Shown: in pieces, positions 9,616-20,342 of the stretch
Layout of the letters: every line of letters begins with the position of its first letter
How positions within the stretch are numbered: the stretch's first letter is position 1
From: Luteimonas aquatica
GTDB taxonomy: Bacteria; Pseudomonadota; Gammaproteobacteria; Xanthomonadales; Xanthomonadaceae
Reading direction: 5' to 3'
NCBI RefSeq assembly: GCF_022662575.1
Contig: NZ_JALBFU010000001.1
Coordinates: 1,181,810-1,245,809 of the forward strand
Length of the DNA stretch: 64,000 bases
Notes under the pieces: generated by a model
What the model was told of the DNA's origin: nothing
What the model saw: the letters and a program-made list of their open reading frames with translations, nothing else
The model's database searches: none
Made by a program: the position numbers and the translations under genes

Positions 9616-10524
9616 TCAGCCCGGCTTGAGCGCGTCGGCGAGCGCCGGCTTCAGGGCGCGCACGCCGGCGTCCTCGCTGCGGTCGGCTTCCAGGTACAGC
9701 TCGACCAGGAACGCCCGCAGGTTGTGCCGCTGCGCCAGCCGCACGCGGTCGATGTCGCCCGGCGCGATCGGCGCGAGCCCGGCGCGCAGCGCGGCGAACC
9801 AGGCCGTCCACTCCGCTTGCGAATACAGGCCGCGCCGCGCGGCGGACAGCACCGGCCTGGCGAGCCGGCCCGGCTCCCCGTCCACGTAGGCGTAGCCGCC
9901 CGAGGCCGGCACCTGCCGCGCCACCGCCGCCAGGATCCGGTCGTACTGCGGCCGCGCCAGCGCCGGATTGAGGCTGAGCTGCATCAGCCAGTCGGCGCCG
10001 TGGGCGACGCCATGGCGCCAGCCGTCGCGATCGTCGAAGCCGCGATAGTCGCGCACCTCGCGCAAATAGTCCGCCGCGCGAGCCACCATCGCATCGCGTT
10101 CCTCGGGCCCCATCCAGGCGCGGATGCGATCGGTGCGCGCCACCTCGGACAGCACCAGCGCCGCGAACGGGCGCCGGAATCCGTCCGGGTCCGGCGCGTC
10201 GAGCATCGCGTACAACGCGTCGCGCAGGGTGCGCAAGGCGCCGGTATCGAGATCGCCGGCGCGCAGCCAGTGCGTCAGCGCTTCGTAGGCGATGCCATCG
10301 CGCATGGCCGGATCGGGATCGCCGAGGCAGGCGGGCAGCGTCGCCGCCAGCGCCGCGCGCGCGGCCGGATCGGGCAGCGCGAAGCCGGACGCCTTCCATG
10401 CCTGCAGCGAGGCGCGTGTCCACCCGGACGGCGGGCAGGATTGCGATTGCGCAAATGCCGGCATCGCCGCCAGCAGCAGGCACAGCAGCGCCGCCCTGTC
10501 CCGCGGCCGCGATGCCGGCGTCAT
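9616..10524 (-). CDS. DUF2785 domain-containing secreted protein
   Basis: A 302-residue protein with a signal peptide (residues 1 to about 26, LLCLLLAAMPAFAQ). The mature part is helical and contains the DUF2785 core, including YRGFDDRDGWRHGVAHGADWLMQLSLNP, a conserved phrase of that family, and a Cys pair (QSCPPSGW, LPACLGD) that may form a disulfide. The ATG at 10524 was preferred to a GTG at 10536 because AAGG lies 7 bases before it. It is 22 bases downstream of the DUF4349 gene on the same strand and is likely cotranscribed. The molecular function of DUF2785 is unknown. Confidence 0.85.
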   Translation of the reverse strand: MTPASRPRDRAALLCLLLAAMPAFAQSQSCPPSGWTRASLQAWKASGFALPDPAARAALAATLPACLGDPDPAMRDGIAYEALTHWLRAGDLDTGALRTLRDALYAMLDAPDPDGFRRPFAALVLSEVARTDRIRAWMGPEERDAMVARAADYLREVRDYRGFDDRDGWRHGVAHGADWLMQLSLNPALARPQYDRILAAVARQVPASGGYAYVDGEPGRLARPVLSAARRGLYSQAEWTAWFAALRAGLAPIAPGDIDRVRLAQRHNLRAFLVELYLEADRSEDAGVRALKPALADALKPG

Positions 10525-10546
10525 CGGCCTTGCCACTCGCCGTCCG

Positions 10547-11359
10547 TCACTTGCGGCGGCGGCGGATGCGGCGGATCACCAGCACCAGCACGAACAGCAG
10601 GATCGCCAGCGGGATCAGGAAGGCGAAGGCGCGGATCAGCCAGGCCGTGCCCGAAGACAGGATCTCGCCGAAGTCGTGGAATGCCTGTCCGATCTCGTTG
10701 CGCCCGCTTTCCCCGCCCGGCGCCTGGAAGTTCATGGTCAGCAATTGGGTATCGATGCGGCGCCGGTGCTGCGCGCCCTGCTGCTCGGTCGCTTCCAGCT
10801 GCGCCTCGGTCTCGGCCAGCTGCTTCGACAGCGCGATCATGTCGGCCACGGCGAGGTCGCGGCGCGCCTGGAACTCCTGCAGCCGCTCGCGCTCCTTGCG
10901 CAGGCGCTCCTGGGCCAGGTTGTTGTCGCGCACCACCACCGCCAGATCCTCGGCGCGGGTGCTGCGGCTGCCGAGCTCGGCGCCGTCGCTGGCCAGCTTG
11001 ATCATCGGCTCCACGCCGGCCGGAACGATGCGCACCGTCAGGCTGCCGCCCGGCAGCGAGTCGCCGCCGCGCTGGTTGACGTTGAGCACCACGCATTCGC
11101 CGAACTTGCCCGCGTTGCAGGCGGCCTGCGCCGCGCGCAGGCGTTCGGGAATCCGCTCGGCGGCCAGGCGGATCTCGACGTCGTGCTCGTAGGCCAGCAT
11201 GGCCTGCGCGCGGGGCGGCCCCCCGCCCGCGGCGGGCGCCGCCATGTTCATGTCCGCGGGCGCGTAGCCGCCCAATGCCATCGATTCCTGATTCTGGCCG
11301 CAGGCGGCGAGCCCGCCCGCCGCGAGCAGCAGCACCATCCATCCCGTCATGCCACGCAT
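10547..11359 (-). CDS. DUF4349 lipoprotein with coiled coil and C-terminal membrane anchor
   Basis: A 270-residue protein beginning MRGMTGWMVLLLAAGGLAAC, with a lipobox (LAAC) for lipid attachment. A periplasmic region (YEHDVEIRLAAERIPERLRAAQ, then LTVRIVPAGVEPMI) is followed by a long coiled coil of about 80 residues (AQERLRKERERLQEFQARRD through ATEQQGAQHRRR), a short strand and one membrane segment (WLIRAFAFLIPLAILLFVLVLVI) ending in a basic tail RRIRRRRK. This layout is the DUF4349 architecture; the function is unknown. The start has an AGAGAG ribosome site. Being both lipidated and membrane-spanning, it may arch across part of the periplasm (inference). Confidence 0.87.
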   Translation of the reverse strand: MRGMTGWMVLLLAAGGLAACGQNQESMALGGYAPADMNMAAPAAGGGPPRAQAMLAYEHDVEIRLAAERIPERLRAAQAACNAGKFGECVVLNVNQRGGDSLPGGSLTVRIVPAGVEPMIKLASDGAELGSRSTRAEDLAVVVRDNNLAQERLRKERERLQEFQARRDLAVADMIALSKQLAETEAQLEATEQQGAQHRRRIDTQLLTMNFQAPGGESGRNEIGQAFHDFGEILSSGTAWLIRAFAFLIPLAILLFVLVLVIRRIRRRRK

Positions 11360-11420
11360 ATCGCTCTCTCCAGATTCGCGCCGGCCGGCGCACGCCGGGG
11401 CCAACGTCCCACGTCCTTGA

Positions 11421-11436
11421 ACGGGGTCGACCCCGT
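11421..11436. repeat. Perfect 16-base palindrome
   Basis: ACGGGGTCGACCCCGT is a perfect palindrome lying in the 89-base gap between the GFA gene and the DUF4349 gene, both on the minus strand. A half-site (GGACCCCGTC) recurs 5 bases further on. It has no loop or T-tract, so it is not a standard terminator; a protein-binding dyad for the DUF4349/DUF2785 pair is possible. Confidence 0.4.
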
Positions 11437-11448
11437 CGGTGGACCCCG

Positions 11449-11808
11449 TCAGTAGCTGGCGCCGTCGTAGTGCGTGACCTTGACCTTGGACAGGTCCACG
11501 TCCGGCAGGCAGCGCAGGTTCACCATCGCCATGCGTTCGCCGGTCTTGGGATTGCTGCCCTCGCTGAAGGGGGCGACGCCGCATGTCGGGCAGAAGCGAT
11601 GCTGGATGTGGTGCCTGTTGAAGGTGTAGGTGCCCATCTCGGACTCGGGCGTCTTCAGCGTCAGCGCATCGCGCGGAAAGGCGGCCAGCAGGCTGCCCCG
11701 GCGGCGGCACATCGAGCAGTTGCAGTCGATCGCCTCATCGACCCTGCCGGCGGCGCCGTCGAGATCGAAGGCGATCGCGCCGCAGTGGCAGCTTCCCTGG
11801 TAGTGCAT
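11449..11808 (-). CDS. GFA family (CENP-V/glutathione-dependent formaldehyde-activating-like) zinc protein
   Basis: A 119-residue protein with the zinc-binding signature of the GFA superfamily: GSCHCGAIAF near the N-terminus, CNCSMCRRRG around residues 29-38 and HRFCPTCGVAPF around residues 70-81. The remainder (NLRCLPDVDLSKVKVTHYDGASY) is the common C-terminal beta region. Members near formaldehyde dehydrogenase bind glutathione, but most stand-alone family members have no proven activity. Here there is no dehydrogenase neighbour. The ATG at 11808 begins with the conserved MHYQGSCHCG. Confidence 0.92.
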   Translation of the reverse strand: MHYQGSCHCGAIAFDLDGAAGRVDEAIDCNCSMCRRRGSLLAAFPRDALTLKTPESEMGTYTFNRHHIQHRFCPTCGVAPFSEGSNPKTGERMAMVNLRCLPDVDLSKVKVTHYDGASY

Positions 11809-11982
11809 GACGGCCTCTCCACAGTCATGGGCCTCGCACGATACGCGATCCCCGCAACCGCCGCATCCGCGCCGATGCACTTGCCGCGGTGCGCGCACTG
11901 CTGCAGGCTGTCGGCCGCAGCCGCGCCGGCGTCGCGCCCGCGGTCCCGCGCCATTCCCGTCTCCGGAACCCTGGTCAAGCCG

Positions 11983-13800
11983 ATGCGCACTTCCCTGCTC
12001 TCCCTTTCCCTGCTCACGCTCGCCCTGGCCGCCTGCCAGCCGCACGCGCCGAACGCGACGCCTGCCGGCGGCGACAAGGCCGCGCCCGCCGCGGCGCAGG
12101 CCTCGCAGGCCGACCAGGCCTTCGCCGACCTGTCCAAGCGCTGGCTCGACGGCTGGCTGCGGCTGAACCCGGTCAACGCCACCCAGGTCGGCGACCATCG
12201 CTTCGACAACGAGATGGACGACCTGAGCGCGGCCGGCCGGCAGAAGGCGCTGGACTTCAACAGGAAGCTGCTGGCCGAACTGGACGCCATCGACGCCAAG
12301 CAGCTCTCGCGCGAGAACCAGGTCGACGCGCTGATCCTGCGCAACCAGCTGCAGGGCGACATCTGGAGCACCGAGACCCTGCAGAGCTGGGCCTGGGATC
12401 CGCAGATCTACAGCGGCCTGGCCGGCGGCGCGGTCTACAACCTGATGGCGCGCGAGTTCGCGCCGCTGCCGCAGCGGCTGAAGTCGGCGACCGTGCGCAT
12501 GGGCAAGATCCCGGCGCTGTTCGCGCAGATGCGCGAGAACCTCGACCCGACGCGCGTGCCGAAGATCCACGCCGAGACCGTGGCCAAGCAGAACAACGGC
12601 CTGCTGGAGCTGATCGACCAGTTCATCACGCCCAATGCCGGCCAGCTCTCGGGCGAGGACCGCAAGCAGTTGGACGCGGCGGTGGCGCAGCTGCGCAAGG
12701 CCGTCGCCGAACAGCAGGCCTGGCTCGACAAGACCCTGGTGCCCAACGCCAAGGGCGACTTCCGCATCGGCGCCGCGATGTACGACCAGAAGCTGAAGTT
12801 CTCGCTCAACTCCGCGCTCTCGCGCGGCGAGATCCGCCAGCGCGCCGAGGCCGAGATGCAGCGCGTGCGCGGGGAGATGTACGGGATCGCGCAGACCGTG
12901 CTCAAGGACAAGCCCGGCGCGCCGCAGATGCCGGCGCAGCCGACGCCGGAACAGCAGCAGAAAGCCATCGAGGCCGCGCTGGAACTCGCCTACGCCGAGC
13001 ACCCCAAGCGCGACCAGGTGGTCGACTTCGCCAAGCGGACGCTGGCCCAGGCCACCGCCTTCACCCGCGAGAAGAACCTGGTCAGCGTGCCGGACGATCC
13101 GGTCAAGATCATCCTGATGCCGGAATTCCAGCGCGGCTTCTCGGTGGCCTACTGCGATTCGCCGGGCCCGCTCGACAAGGGCCTGGACACCTATTATGCG
13201 ATCTCGCCGATCCCGGACGACTGGAGCGACGCGCAAGTCGAATCGTTCCTGCGCGAATACAACGACCGCATGATCCACCTGCTGTCGATCCACGAGGCGA
13301 TGCCCGGCCATTACCTGGAGGGCGCGCACTCGGCAAAGTTTCCGTCCACGCTGCGCGCGGTGCTGCGCTCGGGCCTGTTCGCCGAGGGCTGGGCGGTGTA
13401 CACCGAGAAGATGATGACCGACGCCGGCTACCTGGGCGGAGATCCGCTGTTCAAGCTGGTGCAGCTGAAGTTCTACCTGCGCACCATCTCCAACGCCATC
13501 CTCGACCAGGGCATCCATGTCGACGGCTGGTCGCGCGAGCAGGCGATGGAGCTGATGACCAAACAGGCGTTCCAGCAGGAGCGCGAGGCGGCCGGCAAGT
13601 GGGTGCGCGCGCAGCTGTCCTCGACGCAGCTGCCGACCTACTTCGTCGGCGTGCAGGAGCACTTCGACACCCGCAAGGCCGCCGAAGCCAAGCTCGGCGA
13701 CAAGTTCGACCTGAAGGCCTACAACGACAAGGTGCTGTCCTACGGCGCGCCGCCGGTGCGCTTCGTGCGCCAGCTGATGCTCGATCAGCCGATCGAATAG
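11983..13800 (+). CDS. DUF885 family lipoprotein, putative metallopeptidase
   Basis: A 605-residue protein. The start at 11983 gives MRTSLLSLSLLTLALAAC, a lipoprotein signal with lipobox LAAC at about residue 18. A mostly helical body follows, with the DUF885 hallmark HEAMPGH at residues 437-443 and the downstream GLFAEGWAVYTEKMM, which together resemble the HExxH plus downstream Glu arrangement of gluzincin-like peptidases although the spacing is non-standard. Family members are often annotated as dipeptidyl carboxypeptidase-like. Inferred role: periplasmic oligopeptide degradation, in keeping with the other secreted peptidases in the window. The reading frame is open far upstream but that part is antisense to the GFA gene. 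Confidence 0.9.
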   Translation: MRTSLLSLSLLTLALAACQPHAPNATPAGGDKAAPAAAQASQADQAFADLSKRWLDGWLRLNPVNATQVGDHRFDNEMDDLSAAGRQKALDFNRKLLAELDAIDAKQLSRENQVDALILRNQLQGDIWSTETLQSWAWDPQIYSGLAGGAVYNLMAREFAPLPQRLKSATVRMGKIPALFAQMRENLDPTRVPKIHAETVAKQNNGLLELIDQFITPNAGQLSGEDRKQLDAAVAQLRKAVAEQQAWLDKTLVPNAKGDFRIGAAMYDQKLKFSLNSALSRGEIRQRAEAEMQRVRGEMYGIAQTVLKDKPGAPQMPAQPTPEQQQKAIEAALELAYAEHPKRDQVVDFAKRTLAQATAFTREKNLVSVPDDPVKIILMPEFQRGFSVAYCDSPGPLDKGLDTYYAISPIPDDWSDAQVESFLREYNDRMIHLLSIHEAMPGHYLEGAHSAKFPSTLRAVLRSGLFAEGWAVYTEKMMTDAGYLGGDPLFKLVQLKFYLRTISNAILDQGIHVDGWSREQAMELMTKQAFQQEREAAGKWVRAQLSSTQLPTYFVGVQEHFDTRKAAEAKLGDKFDLKAYNDKVLSYGAPPVRFVRQLMLDQPIE

Positions 13801-13813
13801 GCCGATCGAATAG
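13788..13813 (+). repeat. 13-base tandem duplication across a stop codon
   Basis: GCCGATCGAATAG occurs twice head to tail; the first copy contains the last residues and TAG stop of the DUF885 gene, the second lies just after it and presents the same TAG in a shifted frame. It looks like a recent replication-slippage duplication with no coding consequence. Confidence 0.6.
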
Positions 13814-13839
13814 GCCGCGCGACGGCCGCACCCGCTCGT

Positions 13840-13864
13840 CCCTCTCCCGCCGCGCGGGAGAGGG
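13840..13864. repeat. Dispersed-type intergenic hairpin
   Basis: A perfect 11-base stem, CCCTCTCCCGC with GCGGGAGAGGG, and the 3-base loop CGC. It lies between the convergent DUF885 gene and kdpE and is followed by the Ser/Arg-type run GCGAGCGCAACGAGCGAGG. Hairpins of this CTCTCCC...GGGAGAG type followed by such a tail are common intergenic repeats in Xanthomonadaceae. It could act as a bidirectional transcription barrier. There is no T-tract. Confidence 0.55.
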
Positions 13865-13966
13865 ACCGCGAGCGCAACGAGCGAGGATGAGGGCGCGCAC
13901 GCCCCTCTCCCCTCCCAGGCTGACAGGTCGACCGCCGCAGCGGGACCGATCCCGCCTTCGCCCCGC

Positions 13967-14674
13967 TCAAGCCTTGAAGCGCAGCCCCACCCCGGGCTCG
14001 GTGGCGATGTAGCGCGGCGCCGAGGCATCGTCGCCGAGCTTCTGCCTGAGCTTGCCCACCAGGATGCGCAGATAGTGCGTGTCCTCCTGGTGGGTCGGCC
14101 CCCACACCTCGCGCAGCAGCTGCGGCTGGGTGACCACGCGGCCGGCGTTGCGCAGCAGCAGCGACAGCAGCGCGAATTCCTTGCGCGTGAGCGAGACCGC
14201 CTCCCCCGCCACGCTGATCTCGCGCCGCGCCAGGTCGATGTGCAGCGTGCCGTCGTCGAACTGCGGCAGCGCCTCGGCCGGGGCCGCGTGCAGGCGCAGC
14301 AGGTTGCGCACCCGCGCCATCAGCTCCTGGATGCCGAACGGCTTGGTGACGTAGTCGTTGGCGCCGCCGTCCAGCGCGGACACCTTCTCCGCCTCGCCCG
14401 CGCGCACGGTCAGCATGATCACCGGCACCGGCGACCATTCGCGCAAGCGGCGCAGCACCGCATGGCCGTCGATGTCCGGCAGGCCGAGATCGAGGATCAC
14501 CAGGTCCGCGCCATGCGTGGCCAGGGCGGCGAGCCCGCCCTCACCGTGCTCGGCCAGCTCGACCGCGTAGCCCTGCGCGCGCAGGCTGATGTCGAGGAAG
14601 CGACGGATCTGCGGCTCGTCGTCGATCACCAGGATGCGCGCGGGCGGCACGGAGGCGGCGGCGTCATTCGTCAT
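13967..14674 (-). CDS. kdpE: Kdp operon response regulator
   Basis: A 235-residue OmpR-type regulator. Receiver domain: acidic pair Asp18-Asp19 (VIDDEP), phosphoacceptor Asp62 (LVILDLGLPDIDG), conserved Thr in MLTVRAGE and Lys in DYVTKPFG. The winged-helix DNA-binding domain (LTRKEFALLSLLLRNAGRVVTQPQLLREVWG, THYLRILVGKLRQKLGDD) matches KdpE closely. It overlaps the 3' end of kdpD by 11 bases, so it is translationally coupled to its sensor kinase. It activates kdpFABC under potassium limitation in well-studied bacteria. The dyad at 22310-22336 before kdpF is a candidate binding site. Confidence 0.96.
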   Translation of the reverse strand: MTNDAAASVPPARILVIDDEPQIRRFLDISLRAQGYAVELAEHGEGGLAALATHGADLVILDLGLPDIDGHAVLRRLREWSPVPVIMLTVRAGEAEKVSALDGGANDYVTKPFGIQELMARVRNLLRLHAAPAEALPQFDDGTLHIDLARREISVAGEAVSLTRKEFALLSLLLRNAGRVVTQPQLLREVWGPTHQEDTHYLRILVGKLRQKLGDDASAPRYIATEPGVGLRFKA

Positions 14675-17432
14675 GCGGCGGATCGTGCTCGGTGGCGGTG
14701 GGAGGGAGGGCGTCCTGCCGGGGCGGTTCGACCAGGGGAAGCGTAATCCGAATGGTCGTTCCGCGCCCGTCAAGGCCGGGCAGGGCCTCCACCTCGCCGC
14801 CGTGCGCGCCGATCATGCCGCGGGTGATGGTCAGCCCCAGTCCGGTGCCCTCGCGGCCGCGGTCGCCGCGCTCCACGCTGTAGAACATGTCGAAGATGCG
14901 GCGGCGCTCCTCCTCCGGAATGCCCGGGCCGCGATCGTGCACGTCGATGCGCAGCACGCGGCCCGTGCTCCATCCCCCGACCGCCGCGGCCCCCGGCGCG
15001 GCGCCCGTCAGACGCGCCTCGATGCCGACCGCCTCGCCCGGCGGCGAGAATTTCGCCGCGTTCTCCATCACGTTGAACAGGGCCTGCTCGATCAGCGCCG
15101 GATGCACCCAGATCGGCGGCAGCCCCGGGGCGAGCGCGACCTCGAAGCGCACGCCGGGCTGGTAGCGCTGCAGACGCGCCATCGCCGAACCGATCAGCTC
15201 GTCGACGCCGATCCAGTCGCGGTTGAGCGACAGTCCGCCGTGGCCGAGGCGGGTCATGTCCAGCAGGTTCTGGATGTAGCGGTCCAGGCGCTCGCCTTCC
15301 ACGCGGACGGTCTCGAGCAGGCCGTGGCGGTCCTCGCGCCCCATCGCCTCGCCGTAGCTGTCCAGGCTGCTGGCCGCGCCGATGATCGCCGCCAGCGGCG
15401 AACGCAGGTCGTGCGAGACCGACGACAGCAGCGCCGAGCGCAGCCGCTCGGTCTCCTCGCTCACGCGCGCCGCCTCCAGGTCGCCGACCAGGTGGGTACG
15501 CAGCACGGCCTGCGCGATGTCCTCGACCATGGCCTCGGCCAGGCGGCGGCGCTCCGCGCCGAGCGCCGCCCCGCCATCGGCGAAGCGCAGGCCGATCACG
15601 CCCAGCGCCTCCGCCGCGCCGCGTCCGTCGCGCTCGCCGGGCAAGGGCACGAACCACCAGTCCGAGGCGGACAGCGTATCGGTGAAGCGTCCGGCCGCCT
15701 GCCGGTGGCGCAGCGCCCAGTCGGCGGCGGCGCGATCGCGGTCGTCGGGCGCGGCCACGCCCGCGGGCATGTCGTCGCGGGCGCCGCCCTCCGCCGCCAT
15801 CCGCACCCAGACCGCCGCATCGAGCGAACGGCGGAATCCCGCGCGCGCGGCCTGCACCACCTGCCCCAGGTCGGCGGCGCTGGCCAGCTGCCGGCCGAGT
15901 TCCTGCAAGGCGATGGCATGCGCGTTGGCCGCGCGCAGCGCGATCACCTGCTGGCGCAGCCGCGAGGCCAGCCGTCCGGCGACCACGGCGGCGACCAGGA
16001 ACAACAGCACGGTCACCACGCCCTGGCGCGCGCCGATCAGCAGCGTGTAGCGCGGTTCGATGAAGAAGAAGTTGTAGGCGAAGAAGCACAGCGCCGCCGC
16101 CAGCATCGCCGCGCGCGTGCGCGTGCGCGCGGCCACCAGCAGCACCGCGACGATGAACACCATCGACAAGTCGTCCAGCTGCACCCAGCGCTCGGCCAGC
16201 GCCGCGAACCCGGTGGCCAGCGCGCTGCCGAGCACGGCGACGGCGCTGTCGCTCCAGGTCGCCTTGCCCAGCTCGATGCGGTCGCGCAGGCGACGGCGCG
16301 ACTGCGCGCGCGCCTCGGGCGTGCTGACGATGGTCAGCTCCAGGTGCGCGCCGCGCTGCAGCAGCTGCTGGGTCAGCGTGCGGTTGACCATGCGCGCCCA
16401 CGGCCGTTCGCGCGTGCGGCCCAGCACGATGGTGGAGGCGCCGCTCTGCGCGGCATGGTCCAGCAGCGCGTCGACGATGCTGTTGCCGTGCAGGACGACC
16501 GCCTCCCCGCCCAGGCGCCGGGCCAGCGCGAAGGCGCGGTCCAGCTCGCGCTGCACCTCCTCGCGCACGCGCCCGCGGTTGACCGTCGCCACCACCCACG
16601 GCGCGGCGCGGCGTTCGGCGATGCGCCGGCCCACGCGCACCAGGTATTCGGACTGGCCGTGGCCGTCGATGGCGATCATCACGCCGCGGCGCAGGCTCAC
16701 CCCCGGCAGGCCGCGCGCGACCTGGGTCTCGCGCAGATCGCTGTCGACGCGGTCGGCGGCGGTCTGCATCGCCAGTTCGCGCAGCGCGGCCAGGTTCGAG
16801 GGCGAGAAGAACGCCTGCAGCGCCTGCAGCGCCTGCTCGGGCACGTAGACCTTGCCGTCCTTGAGCCGCTGGATCAGCTCGCGCGGCGGCAGGTCGACCA
16901 GCACGATGTCGCGCAGGCGGTCGAACACGCTGTCGGGCACCGTTTCGCTCACCCGCACGCCGGTGATGCGGTGCACGACGTCGTTGAGGCTCTCCAGGTG
17001 CTGGATGTTGATCGTGGTGTGGACGTCGATGCCGGCGTCCAGCAGCTCGATCACGTCCTGCCAGCGCCGCTCGTGGCGGCTGCCGGGCGCGTTGCGGTGG
17101 GCCAGCTCGTCCACCAGCGCGACCGCCGGCCTGCGCGCGATCAGCGCGTCGAGGTCGAGCTCCTCCAGCGTGCTGCCGCGATAGGGAATGCGCAGGCGCG
17201 CGACCTGCTCCAACCCCTCCAGCAGCGCGGCGGTCTCGGCGCGCCCATGGGTCTCGACGATGCCGGCCACGACGTCCGCGCCCTGCTTGCGCAGCTCGCG
17301 CGCCCGCGACAGCATCGCGTAGGTCTTGCCGACGCCGGGCGCCGCGCCGAGGAAGATCGTCAAGCGCCCCGCGCCCTGCCGGCGGAGTTCGCCGACCAGG
17401 GCGTCGGCCTGTGCCTGGCGCGGATCGGTCAT
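14664..17432 (-). CDS. kdpD: Potassium/osmosensing histidine kinase
   Basis: A 922-residue sensor kinase. The N-terminal KdpD domain has a Walker A motif (GAAPGVGKT, residues 29-37) and the RxGxT-type region LRIPYRGSTLEELDLDALI. A universal-stress-protein-like domain follows, then four closely spaced membrane segments around residues 395-500 (VAVLGSALATGFAAL to VVTVLLFLVAAVVAG), a GAF-like region, the HisKA domain with phosphoacceptor His674 in SVSHDLRSPLAAI, and a HATPase domain (NVMENAAKFSP, DRGPGIPEEERRRIFDMFY, GTGLGLTI). ATG 17432 was chosen over an in-frame upstream start because the family begins at MTDPRQAQADAL. It is 58 bases downstream of kdpC. Confidence 0.96.
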   Translation of the reverse strand: MTDPRQAQADALVGELRRQGAGRLTIFLGAAPGVGKTYAMLSRARELRKQGADVVAGIVETHGRAETAALLEGLEQVARLRIPYRGSTLEELDLDALIARRPAVALVDELAHRNAPGSRHERRWQDVIELLDAGIDVHTTINIQHLESLNDVVHRITGVRVSETVPDSVFDRLRDIVLVDLPPRELIQRLKDGKVYVPEQALQALQAFFSPSNLAALRELAMQTAADRVDSDLRETQVARGLPGVSLRRGVMIAIDGHGQSEYLVRVGRRIAERRAAPWVVATVNRGRVREEVQRELDRAFALARRLGGEAVVLHGNSIVDALLDHAAQSGASTIVLGRTRERPWARMVNRTLTQQLLQRGAHLELTIVSTPEARAQSRRRLRDRIELGKATWSDSAVAVLGSALATGFAALAERWVQLDDLSMVFIVAVLLVAARTRTRAAMLAAALCFFAYNFFFIEPRYTLLIGARQGVVTVLLFLVAAVVAGRLASRLRQQVIALRAANAHAIALQELGRQLASAADLGQVVQAARAGFRRSLDAAVWVRMAAEGGARDDMPAGVAAPDDRDRAAADWALRHRQAAGRFTDTLSASDWWFVPLPGERDGRGAAEALGVIGLRFADGGAALGAERRRLAEAMVEDIAQAVLRTHLVGDLEAARVSEETERLRSALLSSVSHDLRSPLAAIIGAASSLDSYGEAMGREDRHGLLETVRVEGERLDRYIQNLLDMTRLGHGGLSLNRDWIGVDELIGSAMARLQRYQPGVRFEVALAPGLPPIWVHPALIEQALFNVMENAAKFSPPGEAVGIEARLTGAAPGAAAVGGWSTGRVLRIDVHDRGPGIPEEERRRIFDMFYSVERGDRGREGTGLGLTITRGMIGAHGGEVEALPGLDGRGTTIRITLPLVEPPRQDALPPTATEHDPPHDE

Positions 17433-17490
17433 GCGTCCATTGTGCGCCATCCCGCGCCCGTCCCCGAGAACGCCCCGGCGGACGACCCGG

Positions 17491-18090
17491 TCATCGCAAC
17501 GCGTCCAGCGCGAGGTTGAGCTCGAGCACGTTCACCCGCGGCGCGCCCAGCACGCCGAACTGGCGCGCGCGGGTGTGCTCGGCGACCAGCGCGGCGACCG
17601 TGTCCGGCGGCAGTCCGCGCGCCCTGGCCACGCGCGCCACCTGCACCCGCGCGCCGGCCGGCGAGATGTCCGGATCGAGGCCGCCGCCCGACTGCGTCGC
17701 CAGCTCGGGCGGCACCGCCTCCGCGGCGATCCCCTCGCGCGCGGCCACCGCCGCCGTGGCGTCGGCCAGGCGCTTGCGCAGCTCGGGATTGGTGCGCGCC
17801 TGGTTGCTGCCCGCGGCGGCCATCGGGTCGTAGTTCGCGGCCGAGGGGCGCGGCTGGAAATAGCGCGCGTCGGCGAACGGCTGCGCCATCAGCGCCGAGC
17901 CGACCACCGCGCCGTCGCGCTCGACCAGGCTGCCGGTGGCCTGCGCGGGGAACAGCAGGCGGCCCAGGCCGGCGCCGGCCAGGGAATACAGCAGGCCGGC
18001 GCCGAGCAGCGTGGCGAGGGCAAGGGCAATCGAGCCGCGCAAGGCGCCGCGGTCGTCGATCGGGGAAGTATCGGTCTGGTTCGCACTCAT
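17491..18090 (-). CDS. kdpC: Potassium-transporting ATPase subunit C
   Basis: A 199-residue subunit that stabilises the KdpFABC complex. One N-terminal membrane segment (SIALALATLLGAGLLYSLAGAGLGRLLFP) is followed by the periplasmic domain with the family phrases GSLVERDGAVVGSALMAQPF, YFQPRPSAANYDP, GSNQARTNPELRKRL, VPPELATQSGGGLDPDISP and ARVARARGLP. The ATG at 18090 is preferred; the frame is open further upstream only because it runs through the dispersed hairpin repeat at 18121-18148, whose translation gives the well-known artefact VPAFAGMT. It is separated from kdpB by 85 bases containing that repeat, which is unusual for this tightly coupled operon. Confidence 0.96.
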   Translation of the reverse strand: MSANQTDTSPIDDRGALRGSIALALATLLGAGLLYSLAGAGLGRLLFPAQATGSLVERDGAVVGSALMAQPFADARYFQPRPSAANYDPMAAAGSNQARTNPELRKRLADATAAVAAREGIAAEAVPPELATQSGGGLDPDISPAGARVQVARVARARGLPPDTVAALVAEHTRARQFGVLGAPRVNVLELNLALDALR

Positions 18091-18120
18091 CGTATTTTTC
18101 TCCCGGAGCCCTCCCTGTTC

Positions 18121-18148
18121 CGTCATTCCTGCGAAAGCAGGAACGACG
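18121..18148. repeat. Dispersed CGTCATTCC-type hairpin repeat between kdpB and kdpC
   Basis: CGTCATTCCTGC, loop GAAA, GCAGGAACGACG forms an 11 of 12 base-pair stem. The sequence family (GTCATTCC-GC-GAA-GC-GGAATGAC) is a dispersed repeat in many proteobacterial genomes and usually sits between genes; when read through it gives VPAFAGMT or RHSxESRN-like peptides. Here it lies inside an operon, where it could modulate kdpC/kdpDE expression or mRNA stability. Confidence 0.75.
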
Positions 18149-18175
18149 AGATAACTGGGGCGGCAATGTTTCGTG

Positions 18176-20287
<2,112 letters not shown>

Positions 20288-20342
20288 GAGATCGGCACTC
20301 GGGCATTCGTCAATGGCAGGCGCCCGCAGGCGCAGCCTCGTA

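Noticed and set aside
11421-11436. The 16-base palindrome as a terminator of the GFA gene
   Set aside because: It has no loop and no T-tract on either strand, so it is listed only as a palindrome.
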